From Setomelanomma holmii (lineage: Eukaryota; Ascomycota; Dothideomycetes; Pleosporales; Phaeosphaeriaceae): 64,000 nucleotides of DNA. The stretch lies in contig ML978154.1 of assembly GCA_010015745.1 (NCBI GenBank), forward strand, positions 1,016,668 to 1,080,667, given 5' to 3'. The translations under genes were made by a program, and so were the position numbers. Position 1 is the stretch's first letter; every line of letters begins with the position of its first letter. Positions 54,813 through 64,000 of this stretch are shown here, one piece after another. The notes beneath the pieces were generated by a model. It was not told the origin of the DNA, ran no database searches, and saw only the letters and a program-made list of their open reading frames with translations.

Positions 54813-55685
54813 TCACATCCCAACTCCGCCTTGGCCCTTCTTGCCACCCCTCAACGCCTTCCTCTTCTCTTTTCCCTTACCTCGCCCAGCCTTTCCCTTG
54901 GTCACCTTCGCCGGAATGATACCCGCGCGCTCATACACGATATTTACCGCATTGACAATATCCTGAAGCTGTACAATCGAATTCGAGTCCACCCCGGCCT
55001 CATTCAACATGCGCATCTGCACCGCCTCCTGCAGTACTTCGACAGCCAACCGCGCCTGCCCATGCGTGAAGCTAGACAGGATCTCTAAGCCAGCGATTAC
55101 ACGCTGGTCCCAGACCTTCCCGTCCGTCTTGATTTTCGAAACCCCGGGCTTCATAGCGTCAGGGAAGAAGTGATCCACCGTCATCCTCCAGCGCTGCTCG
55201 ATCACATTCTCACACTCCGCCGCGGGTAGTGCCCCAGTACCTTTCTGCACAGCAGTGAGTTCGTGAAGTACTGCCTCCCACTTCCGCGTAATTCGCAGCT
55301 TGTTCCTCGTCCGCGGTTTGCGGGCAGTAAGGCTCATGACGTGCTCGCATTTCTCCCGCTCACCAAGGATATCCCACTCTTGCGCGAAGCAGTCTAGATC
55401 GGGGTCAACGGCGTCTGCCTCCTGGCCGTCGTAGATTTCGTATTCCGGTGAGGAATCAGGGAGCATGTGTTCTGATGGAGATGACGCGACTAGGACCCGC
55501 TGGTCATCTTGGAGGGAGTCGAGCTTGGTGATTGGTTGCGCATCGGTAGTATAGAGGCTTGCATACGAGATTGATAGGGCGAGGCGGATGCCTTGGTATA
55601 TCTGATCAGGAGATTGGTAGGGGGAGATGACGATGTCGGCGTATCGCTTGGTTGAGGGGCAGTGGAGGTGAATTTGTTTGCTCAT
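54813..55685 (-). CDS. Protein with doublecortin-like N-terminal domain
   Basis: One exon encodes 290 aa. Residues about 3-70 (ADIVISPYQSPDQIYQGIRL, then SLYTTDAQPITKLDSLQDDQ and RVLVASSP) have the pattern of a doublecortin (DCX) ubiquitin-like fold. The matching features are a short strand, a helix, then a LYT-x-DG-like turn, leading to a DLxDxxxVLVA ending. DCX domains bind tubulin. The middle is helical (FAQEWDILGEREKCEHVMSL, LRITRKWEAVLHEL, FTHGQARLAVEVLQEAVQMR). The tail is very basic and Gly-rich (KGKAGRGKGKEKRKALRGGK), suggesting nucleic-acid or tubulin-tail contact. The DCX assignment is from pattern only, and a plain ubiquitin-like fold is the alternative. The stop at 54813 is followed by a clean intergenic gap. 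Confidence 0.78.
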   Translation of the reverse strand: MSKQIHLHCPSTKRYADIVISPYQSPDQIYQGIRLALSISYASLYTTDAQPITKLDSLQDDQRVLVASSPSEHMLPDSSPEYEIYDGQEADAVDPDLDCFAQEWDILGEREKCEHVMSLTARKPRTRNKLRITRKWEAVLHELTAVQKGTGALPAAECENVIEQRWRMTVDHFFPDAMKPGVSKIKTDGKVWDQRVIAGLEILSSFTHGQARLAVEVLQEAVQMRMLNEAGVDSNSIVQLQDIVNAVNIVYERAGIIPAKVTKGKAGRGKGKEKRKALRGGKKGQGGVGM

Positions 55686-55998
55686 TGTTGTTGGCGGGTT
55701 GATGCAGTTGAATGTTGGGTGTTGACTTGACTGGAAGAAGTGTGAGAAGTTCTTGAATCATGTGGTGGCCCGAATGCGAACGGAGGAGTGCAGATATATG
55801 ACGCAACAGCCGCGTGACAGGCCTTTCACTTTCACTTGTATAGCGTCTTCCGAAAGCCTACAAGGTGCAAACGGAGCAAGTCCAGTCAGGTACGAGACAA
55901 TGTTAGCATTCATACATACCTACCAACTATTAAAACCACCTTCCCCAACACTCCGCGGCACTTCAGCCCCCTCAGTCGCCAATATATTCAACACTACC

Positions 55999-56640
55999 CT
56001 ACCCATCCAAAACCTCAATCTCCACCCCATCCCCAAACTCCGTCTCCAACTTCCCCTCCCCACCCTCCTCAGTTGGGCGACACACATACCCACCCACACC
56101 CACACTCCACCCTTCCTCCTCGGCAAACACCCAGTTCACCTCTCTCAACGGACGTCTCTCGACCTCCTTACCCTGCCCGTCCCTCACAACCCAATACACC
56201 CACAAACTCTTGCCCAGCGCATCTTTCTCGCGACGCGCTTCGATCGTCGCACTCGGCCTCGTCTCGTTGCTGGTGAAGCTTGGGTCAGGCGTGAGGGACC
56301 AATCAGCCCACGCATCGCACCCGACTGTCGCGACGTATGGCTTCCCGCAGTAAAACTCGATGCCGGTTTTGATCCATTTCGTCTTCTCGTCCGGCACGCC
56401 TGGCTTGGTCAAGTGCAGCAGGAGGCCCGCTTGATCGTATTGTCTCAGCTCCTTGGCTGGCGGGAGAGTGAAGGTGAGTTTTGCGCGTTGGAATGATTTG
56501 AGTGGGAAGGTTGGGAGGGTGGAGGGGTGTGTGGTTGCGTTGAAGGCGTTGTGGGATGGGGCTTTGCGCCAGATGTCTGTGCCTGGAGGGGCGGAGAGGG
56601 TGAAGGGTGGGATGGTTGTTGTCGTTGTAGAGAGGGTCAT
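55999..56640 (-). CDS. DUF1349 (Ree1-like) concanavalin-fold protein
   Basis: One exon encodes 213 aa, about the usual 200-210. The order DIWRKAPSHNAFNATTHP, then FTLPPAKELRQYDQAGLLLH, then KWIKTGIEFYCGKPYVATVG, ending with DWS and REVNWVFAEEEGWSVGVGGY, is that of DUF1349 proteins. Yeast Ree1, reported to regulate enolase, is the named member. The fold is a concanavalin-like beta sandwich. No signal peptide is present, so it should be cytosolic. The start MTLSTTTTTIPPF is the first Met of the domain-containing frame. The Trp-rich faces suggest carbohydrate binding, which is inference. Confidence 0.88.
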   Translation of the reverse strand: MTLSTTTTTIPPFTLSAPPGTDIWRKAPSHNAFNATTHPSTLPTFPLKSFQRAKLTFTLPPAKELRQYDQAGLLLHLTKPGVPDEKTKWIKTGIEFYCGKPYVATVGCDAWADWSLTPDPSFTSNETRPSATIEARREKDALGKSLWVYWVVRDGQGKEVERRPLREVNWVFAEEEGWSVGVGGYVCRPTEEGGEGKLETEFGDGVEIEVLDG

Positions 56641-57414
56641 TGTTGCTAGGGTTTTGAGTATGAATTTGATTGTTAAGAGACAGTGTTTGATTGATGATGA
56701 TGGTAGACAAGAGGAGGAGTGTATGTATTATATGTGTCGGTTTGCCAAAGCACGTGTGTGAACACGAAGTATGCTAGCAGTATGAGAGGAAGAAGTTCGG
56801 AAGTACAAACCCGCTTAGGTTTAGTTCAAGTCCAGAACTGGTACGTTATTATACCTAAGGGCTTCTCGGGCCGAGTATGAACAGCTGTCACGTCGTGTTG
56901 CACGACAAATAGGAAAAGCGGGGAGCAGTGCTTGGCGAGAAAGTGCGAGATCTGAGTGGAGACTGATGACTTACCAAATGGTCGCGATGCTGTAATATGA
57001 TACTTCTGCAGGTATTAAAGGTAGAAACACCAGGATTGGTTCAAGCTGCATGCACGAAGTATCCCAGCGAGCGATGCATCGTTCCTCGCATAATCGCACT
57101 TGTCTTGATTGGGCGCAAGAATGCGAGGTCCACTACGGGTCTTGGCAAGAGCTCCTTCGATGGTCACGACCATGTCCTGCAAGGATTACTATTCCCAGAG
57201 CCACACCATCAACATGGTCGGCCCCTACGATCAATGACAAGCACCTGACTTGTAGAATCGCTTGCGCCTGGGCTATCGTCAAAGGCACGAAGTATTAGCG
57301 TCAATCTGAAATGGTGACAAAAAGTGGCGAAAGAGTTTGCAGTCGAAGAGCAACATTGATGTTGCATAAGCATGTCAATTCGCAGGTATATACACTTCTG
57401 TCGATCTAACTCAT
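56641..57414. other. Intergenic, DUF1349 promoter side and complex I 3' flank
   Basis: The frames at 56997-57298 have no features. Both flanking genes run leftward, so the spacer holds the promoter of the DUF1349 gene and the 3' untranslated region of the complex I gene. Confidence 0.4.
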
Positions 57415-58437
57415 CTATTTCTTTTTCTCGCCCTCTTTCGGCGGCTCTGGCTTTGGTGTAGGAAGTTTGAACTGCGAGAATGTCAGATAATCCCACGACA
57501 GAGCGGTAAGGTCTCAGACTTACGTTCTCTGGCTTTAGATCGTCTCCAGGACCGACCTGCTCCCATGCTGCTGATCCACCCCGGAAGTTCCTGAAGGCCT
57601 GAGTCATCTCCAATGGCTCCACGACGATCCTCTTCTTCTCCTCATCATATCTGATCTCGGTGTAACCGGTCATGGGGAAATCCTTTCTCAATGGATGTCC
57701 GTCAAAACCATAGTCCGTCATAATGCGCCTAAGATCCGGATGACCGACAAAGAATACACCAAAGAGATCATAGACCTCTCGCTCGTACCAGTTTGCTCCG
57801 TCGTAGAGATCACAAAGACTGGGTACCGGTGTCGCCTCATCTGCGTAGGTCTTGACTCTCAAGCGTGAGTTGTGGCGGATGCTGAGCATGTTGTACACGA
57901 CCTCGAACCGCTGGTCTTTGGTGGGGTAGTCCACTGCCGTGATGTCTGAAATCTGGGTGTATTCTGCAGCGGTATGATACTTGAGGAAGTTGAAGACAGG
58001 AAGAACGCCCAAAGGAGGAATATAGATGGTCAACTCGTCCTTCCAGACTGAGAATCTTTGATGCATCAGAGGAGCCCATAACCAAGATGGCAGCATACGC
58101 ACTGTTGAATGTACTTGGGCAGACATGACATCAGGTACTGTCCGTACTTGTGCAGTGCCTCGCCCTTCTCCTTGTACTTGTCCGCTGGGTTCACGATGGC
58201 GGCTTTGAGTGGGCCTGATGGGTTTCGCGGGGCGTACTGCAGCAACGTCAGCTATGGCGACCTCACATGAGCCCGTCAAGGGAAGCGAACCCGCATGTTT
58301 GGCGTTTCCTTGCTCTCGGCTGCAATCTCTTTTGCGCGTAGTGCTGTCGCAGCAAAAGTACGGACGGCAGCTCGAGAACAGCCAGAGGTGCGCGCGACGG
58401 CGCCCAGTGACCGGGCTACAGCTAGCCGCATGGCCAT
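57415..58437 (-). CDS. Complex I 30.4-kDa subunit (NDUFS3/NuoC), four exons
   Basis: The model is complement(57415-57471, 57524-58055, 58103-58236, 58291-58437), 289 aa. It is the core subunit of the peripheral arm of mitochondrial NADH:ubiquinone oxidoreductase (Neurospora 30.4-kDa protein). Exon 1 encodes a targeting peptide ([20 protein letters not shown]). Exon 2 gives [20 protein letters not shown] and [13 protein letters not shown]. Exon 3 holds [14 protein letters not shown] and the family signature [20 protein letters not shown] with [15 protein letters not shown]. Exon 4 adds [18 protein letters not shown]. All introns are short; the second uses donor GTGCGT. The gene diverges from Not4, with starts 354 bp apart. 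Confidence 0.95.
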
Positions 58438-58790
58438 TGTGTGTGTAGAGAGGGGTATGAGACTGCGCGGTGCAGTGGGACAAGGGCGACCAGTGGTGAC
58501 GATGTCGTCGACATCGCGAAGCAGTGACCAGTGGCGCATCGGAAGCATTTGGCGCTAGTTAGTCAGCTAGCGGATCATTGCTGTCTCGATGCGCAGGTGC
58601 AGCCTCTGAACCCCCATCACGACCAGTGCATCCCTTCCAGCTTTCCTCTCTCTGGCCGGCGTTTGTTTGTACTTGCGAAGCTTTCCTTGTCGCCCCACCA
58701 CGCACACGTCTCCACCACCCCCACCTCGACCACGGTCGTTGTCGCTGAAGCGCCACCGACACGCTTTGAACACACCACACGTCCACAACC
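58438..58790. promoter_or_regulatory. Divergent promoter, complex I 30.4-kDa subunit / Not4
   Basis: 353 bp separate the two start codons. The Not4 side is CT- and CA-rich leader (for example ACACCACACGTCCACAACC before the ATG). No specific factor site is claimed. Confidence 0.6.
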
Positions 58791-61381
58791 ATGTCTCGAC
58801 TACAACAAGACCAGTTCGTCGACGACGAGGAGGAAGAATGCTGCCCGCTATGCGTTGAGGAGTTTGACCTCTCAGACAGGAACTTCCGCCCATGTCCCTG
58901 CGGATACCAAGTACGCTACATCGCCAGATGATGGTCGAACCGTTTCGAGTCGCCGTACTGACCCATCTGCCAGATATGTCAGTTCTGCTACAATAACATC
59001 AAGACGACCATGAACGGACTGTGTCCCGCCTGTCGCCGGCCATACGACGATTCTACCATCGAGTGGAAGACCATTTCGCCCGAAGAGTGGGTCCTTTGCA
59101 CATCCCCTCCCTACACCTCTGACTGTGAATAGGATGGCCAAGCACAAGCAGCAGATCGCGCAGAAAGCCAAGAAGAACGCGCAAATACGGCAGAAGGAGG
59201 CGCAGAAAGCCGAAGCAGACTCACTCAGCCGTAAGCATCTCGCAGGGCTGCGAGTCGTCCAGAAGAACCTCGTCTACGTTACCGGACTCACGCCGACTAT
59301 ACGCGAAGACAGACTTCTCGACACCTTACGCGGTCCTGACTACTTTGGACAATACGGCAAGATTATCAAGATTGTGGTCAGCAAGGCTAGAGAGAATGCG
59401 CAGCATCAGCAGTCGGTGGGCGTGTACGTCACGTTTGCTCGTAAGGAAGATGCCGAGCAGTGTATCAAGGCCGTTGATGGCTCCTCGAATGGCGACAGAC
59501 AATTACGGTGCGGGAGATCGCAGACAACTAACATGACCATGCTGACCTTTTTGCAGTGCTCAGTATGGAACAACCAAATATTGCTCAGCATATCTCCGCG
59601 GCGAGCAATGTAACAATCGCAATTGCATGTTCTTACACGAACCGGGCGAGGACAATGACAGTTTCACACGCCAAGACCTGTCCATGATGAACTCGATACA
59701 GACGCAGCAGCCTGCTCAATCGAACTCGTCTCGCGCTGCACCTCCCGCCCATCCAGGCCCACCGGTGGCTGCCGCAACTCCTATGAATCGGCAGGATAGC
59801 AACGACACATCAAGCCCAACGCATGACGCGCCCGGCCTGCCAGCCACGGCCAGCTGGGGAAGCAAAGCCGTTCTCGAGCGTCGCGCTAGTCGCTCGACCA
59901 TCGCATCAAATCCAAGTCCGCTCGTCACGAATGCTGTCCCTGCGCAGACCTTGAAAACACCCAAGCCCGAGGAGCCATTGAAGAAGAAGGGCAAAGAGAA
60001 GGACAATAAAGAAGAGAAAGAAAAGGAGAAGTCTGCGCAAACTCCCAAGTCTGCCACTCCACAACTTACTCCTGCGCCTGCCTCACGTCCTGCACCCGCT
60101 CGCGAGAACCCTCTTGATAGTCTTCTGAAGACTATATGCTCTCCTGACTTCAAGTTTGTCTTTTCGAGTCACACTTTCACCGAAGACGAGTTCAAGGCCA
60201 TTGCCGACTTTCCCCAATTGCTAGATCCGAATGGTGGTGCCAAGCGCCGTGCCATGCGTGAAAAGGAGGAAGAGCTGGTTTTGCAACGAGAAGCTGAGGC
60301 TAAAGCAAAACTCGCAACACAACAAGCACCAGCCGTAGAACATGATGAGACTGAAGCCACTGCAGGCGGTAGCTTACAACTGGGCGGAGAGCCGGAAGAG
60401 GGACACGACACCACAACCGGACATCTTAACCACCACGCGATAGCACCACCGGGACAACAAGCATTCGGCGGCAGCCTGTTCGGTCAGAACACCTCATTGA
60501 CGGAGGACTTCGGCAGCCTTGGTCTCAGCAATCGCGGCTTGACGCCACAGCAACAGCAGCAGCTCCTCCTGTCCAACTTCAAGTCAAATGCCCAGTCTAA
60601 TGGATTGCTCACCAATCAGAACATGCAGAATCAGCATGTTCTAAGTGCGAATCCACCAGGACATGTCAGACAGACCTCCCGCTTCAGCTTCGCGAACGAC
60701 AGCGCTTCTGCATCTGCGAATGTTCAACCTGTTGCGAACCAAAAGCTAATGAGCCAGCAAAACTCAATGATGCCTAAGAATGCGAACCACTATGGTCAGG
60801 TTTCACAGCACCAGCTGCTCAGCAACCAGTTCTTCACAAACGTGCAAGGGCCACCTCCAGGTCTCAAGCCTACCGGAACACCTCCCGTGGGCGGCACCAG
60901 CATGTTTGGGCAAGGTCATGGATTCGCTACTGGCGGGCTTGGCTACGGTGCCAATGCTGCTGGTAGGAACAACAATGATGCAATGTATCAGGACTTGCTC
61001 CGCGGCAGGAACATGGACGCTGGTGCGAGGGTAGCTGATGCTGGAAAGCGTGAGTCAATGTTTCCTTCTTTCCTTAACCAACACTCCTCGACCTCTACGC
61101 CCGCCCCTGCCCCTGGCCTTCTACCGTTCCCTTATGGACCTTCGCCTGGCGCTTATCAGGAATCTGGTTCGCAGAAATCTAAGAAAAAGGGCAAGAAACA
61201 CAGGCATGCTAACACTTCCTCCTCTGGAGGAGGTGGATTAGCAGATGTTCATGACCCGAGTATCTTACAGGCAAGGCTCCAGCAAGGTGGTATGGCAGGA
61301 CAGGGTTTGTACGGCCAAGGTCAGAGTGGGTTTTCTTCCCTCTATTCCAACAACAACTACGGCGGCGCCGGACGATGGTAG
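58791..61381 (+). CDS. NOT4: Not4 RING-RRM-C3H ubiquitin ligase of CCR4-NOT, four exons
   Basis: The model is join(58791-58910, 58974-59086, 59133-59507, 59557-61381), 810 aa to the first stop. An N-terminal C4C4 RING (CCPLCVEEF at about 17, CPCGYQICQFCYN split by intron 1, CPACRRPYDD) is followed by a basic coiled helix (KHKQQIAQKAKKNAQIRQKE). An RRM comes next (NLVYVTGLTPTIREDRLLDT, GVYVTFARKEDAEQCIKAVD), and then a C3H finger created across intron 3 (KYCSAYLRGEQCNNRNCMFLH). This order is diagnostic of Not4, the E3 subunit acting in translational quality control and mRNA decay. The rest is Gln/Gly/Asn-rich and disordered. The listed stop is TAG at 61379-61381, after GGAGRW. A GT overlaps that stop, so splicing into the open exon at 61970 is possible and the true protein may be much longer. 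Confidence 0.93.
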
Positions 61382-61969
61382 TCTTTGCCCTTTTCTTTCA
61401 CATACTTAGTCCGCCGTCTTGGTAGACAATTTGTCTTACTACCTTTCTTTAACGATGGCTGCATGGCGTTTGGATTATTGCGCAGCAAATGCATTGGCAC
61501 AGAACAAGTGCGTGGCACACAGATGTCTGGCGTTACGAAAGGGTCGGCCACTGCCTCAGATCGCTGGCTTTGGCATGTCTTCACGGCATTATCATCTTGT
61601 CTTCATCCTTCTTTCATTCAATGGCTGTATTTGGAGGATATTTACTGCTTCGCCAGCTGTCCAGGTCAGCCTCTCTCGTCGTCTTCGTCATGGCCACTGC
61701 ATGTACGTAATCCCCTTTCCTGCCGCATTCCAGTCGGCATGCTTACTTTCTAATAGAGAGATGGCTTCTTATAAATCCTGTTCCCTTCTTGTGACGAAGA
61801 TGATCGAGCCCCACATTCGCAACCTGATGTACCTAATAGTGTCCTTCGGCGATACCATCCTTGATTCGTCGAGCGACCGCCGTTGTTGTTGTTGTTGTTG
61901 TTCTAACTGGCATTATGCTTTTGCTCTGCAGACTTCTGGATCACCGTTCAAGCTAACCTCTGTTGACAG
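61382..61969. other. Unresolved stretch between Not4 stop and next open exon
   Basis: This is either intergenic DNA or one or more introns with small exons of Not4. A fragment around 61794-61860 reads DEDDRAPHSQPDVPNSVLRR on the + strand and looks exonic, but I could not find consistent splice sites on both sides. It contains a (TTG)n tract near 61882-61903. Confidence 0.35.
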
Positions 61970-64000
61970 TTGACAATTCCTTCAGCGTCGAAGAGCAAGC
62001 GTCATTCAATGTCGACGCCCTCGTCAATGACACGGAGCCAGAGTTTGAAGCAGCACAGACTGTGCCCAGTACGCCGCTCGGCAACCGTCTCCTTCAGCCT
62101 CGTCGAGCGACTCCTACGATACCTCCTGGCTTCACTGCTCCTGGCCATCCCCGAACTTTGGCCGAAGAATCAAGATCTCAGCCTGGCTCACGACCAATGT
62201 CACGGACTGCATCATCAACGATTATGCCAGCGGTGCCAATGGTACCCGTTGTGCCTGTCATGCCGATGCAAAATACGACCGGTGCAAAAGCTAAGAAGAC
62301 AAAGCAGTCCAGCGATGCCGTTTCTGCAGCGACTACTCCATCGAAGGCCCCACCAGAGACGCCAACGAAAGCTGCACGTAAGGCGAACACCCCAAAGACA
62401 CCTGTCGCCGGTGCAGCGACCAAGAAGAGCAAAGATGATTTATTCGTGCAAAAATCTGCACCAGGAAAAGGGGAGGATAAGGCTGCAGTGCCCGGGGCAC
62501 CCATCAAGGATTCAGCCAAGACGAAGGGAAACAAGAAGAATACTCTTGTGCCGGAGAGCAGTCCCCAGAAAGAGGCAGTAGTCGAAGTCAAAGATCTATT
62601 ACCCGCCACTACTACCACTCCTGCTGCTTCTATCAAGCGGCAGCCTCCTGGCAAGCTCGATATAAAGGCCGCGACTCGTACACCAGAGAAGGCAGACTTT
62701 CTAGCAACGGTTTCGCAAAAGACGGATGCTCAAGCGAAAGGTATGCGTGAATCACCTGCGGCAGCGTCGACTTCAGTACCACCCAGCCCCGCAGCCGCAG
62801 CTACAGGTTCACCCATCAAGCGGACTGTGGCACCGCGAACGCTCCGCGTGGTTCCCACACCCAAGACAGAAGCACCGCCACCTTTGTCTGCTGGCCCTAC
62901 ACCATCCTTGCCACAGATCTCGACCGTGGACAAGCTAAGATCCAGGCAAGCTAGTATTGCGTCCGTGAATCTGCCGGGTACTCCGATCAGCGATCTGATC
63001 TCGGATACCGCCTCCATCACTTCCACTTCCATGTCAAGAGCCAACTCTCCTCCCCCGATTGGTGGCAAAGTTGGCACAGCCCCTGTGCGAAAGAAGACCA
63101 AGTCGCAGGCGAAGAAAGATCGCCAGGAGCGTAAGCGGTACATGGAAGAGGAAATGGCTATCGATGAGAACAAGTCTGATGTTGAAGTCGTGCAAGCGCC
63201 AATAATCGGTCGCAAGAAGAAAGCCAAGAAGCCAGCAAGCAATTCAAAGATTCCAGCTGCTGTTGCAAAACCTCAGCCCGCTTCTCCCAAGCCGGCCATT
63301 ATTGAGGACGATTCGATGGACGCTCCTCCCGCAGCATCAAAGACCATACAGTCTACAAAAACATCAGCAACAGCCACGCCAGACCCCGAGAACACGCCGG
63401 AACCAAAAGACAAGCGTGAGCACACCGCCCAGTCTATCATGGCTGATCTTCAGAGAACCGGCGAGTTTCTTGCCTCTAGTCTGGAGTTCTTCAAACCGCT
63501 GTCCTCGTCGCTGACCCATGCATCCCGAGCTACACCAGCCAACAATCTTGCTGGTCCGCCGGATTTGAAGATTCACTTCTCCGAGTTTGACCTCGAAGCA
63601 CTAGCAAAGAAGAAGCCAGTACGACTCAGTGGTCACGATGACAAGCCAGACTCGAGGACATTGATCACACCTAACGGCAAATTCTTCTGGGGGTTGAGCG
63701 AGGAATTGGAAGAGAAGGCGCTTCAACTAGAGAAGCAGATTGAGGAACTCCGCGGACACGCTCGATTTCATCCCCGCAAACAGACGTCGCTACATGTTCA
63801 GAATATCGGCGGCTACACACAATTAAAGGACGGCCTGCCGCCTATCGCTAGTGTGCTAAAGGAAGTTGGCAAGAAACTGGGCGACAAAAACACACAGCAG
63901 ATACCCAAGCTCGACCAACAGTCGATGCTTAACCAGCCGCCACAAGAAGTACCTCTACCACCACAGCCACAAACTCCCGCAGATGCCGGCGCATATCTCA
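61970..64000 (+). CDS. Long open exon running off the window, possibly Not4 C-terminus
   Basis: From an acceptor-like GTTGACAG at 61962-61969 one frame (first full codon 61972) stays open to the window end, 676 codons, with no suitable start codon near its 5' end. The protein begins DNSFSVEEQASFNVDALVND. A basic, Pro/Ala/Lys-rich disordered region follows, then more structured pieces: VDKLRSRQASIASVNLPG, KKDRQERKRYMEEEMAID, HTAQSIMADLQRTGEFLASS, PPDLKIHFSEFDLEALAK, TLITPNGKFFWGLSEELEEK and HVQNIGGYTQLKDGLPPI. Not4 proteins of filamentous ascomycetes are often far longer than yeast Not4, so this may be its 3' half; a separate gene is the alternative. The end lies beyond the window. Confidence 0.7.

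Noticed and set aside
61882..61903. (TTG)n tract coding poly-Cys
   Set aside because: Simple repeat in probably non-coding DNA.

Overview
The window is nuclear DNA of a filamentous ascomycete (Pezizomycotina). The evidence is many short GT-AG introns of about 45-100 nt with CTAAC/CTGAC branch sites, genes on both strands without operons, and fungal families (Not4, Pkh/PDK1, Mrp10, 30.4-kDa complex I subunit, siderophore N-acyltransferase). The gene families and intron style suggest Dothideomycetes, but the sequence alone does not prove the class. Exon joins below were worked out by hand from splice sites and reading frame, and every spliced model given is in frame.

Layout. 0-8 kb: secreted SurE-like phosphatase, four-pass membrane protein, bleomycin hydrolase (possible N-myristoylation signal), and histidinol-phosphate aminotransferase. 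8.3 kb: a tRNA-Glu(CTC) gene with a canonical anticodon-loop intron and, unusually, a second 51-nt insert in the D-loop that looks like a spliceosomal intron. 10.5-31.6 kb: mostly housekeeping and conserved fungal genes: a disordered protein with a UIM-like motif, a PDK1/Pkh kinase, a single-pass membrane protein, a TFIP11/Ntr1-type G-patch splicing factor, a Met-rich-tailed protein, a CCCH zinc-finger protein with five exons, and a Cys-rich membrane protein. A short repeat (core ATTGCAGTGCA) is scattered through 18.28-18.72 kb. 32.9-42.5 kb: Mrp10 (mS37), a large disordered basic protein, adenylosuccinate lyase, a hydroxyornithine N-acyltransferase and mitochondrial Mn-SOD.

42.6-54.5 kb is an accessory block built by duplication. 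It holds one intact and two broken ankyrin genes, one apparently intact and one wrecked copy of a large secreted Ser/Thr-rich protein (the wrecked copy contains an inverted duplication), a 36-bp relic of the last SOD2 exon, and a complete 464-bp LTR element. That element has 64-bp LTRs, a 5-bp target duplication, and a primer site matching the anticodon loop of initiator tRNA-Met.

54.8-64 kb returns to conserved genes: a protein with a doublecortin-like N-terminus, a DUF1349/Ree1-like protein, the complex I 30.4-kDa subunit divergent from Not4, and a long open exon cut by the right window edge that may be the rest of Not4.

The genes do not form one pathway. Mitochondrial functions recur (SOD2, Mrp10, complex I), as do mRNA metabolism (Not4, TFIP11-like, CCCH protein) and histidine/purine synthesis. 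The most novel signals are the D-loop intron in the tRNA gene, the miniature LTR element, and the rearranged 42-54 kb block.
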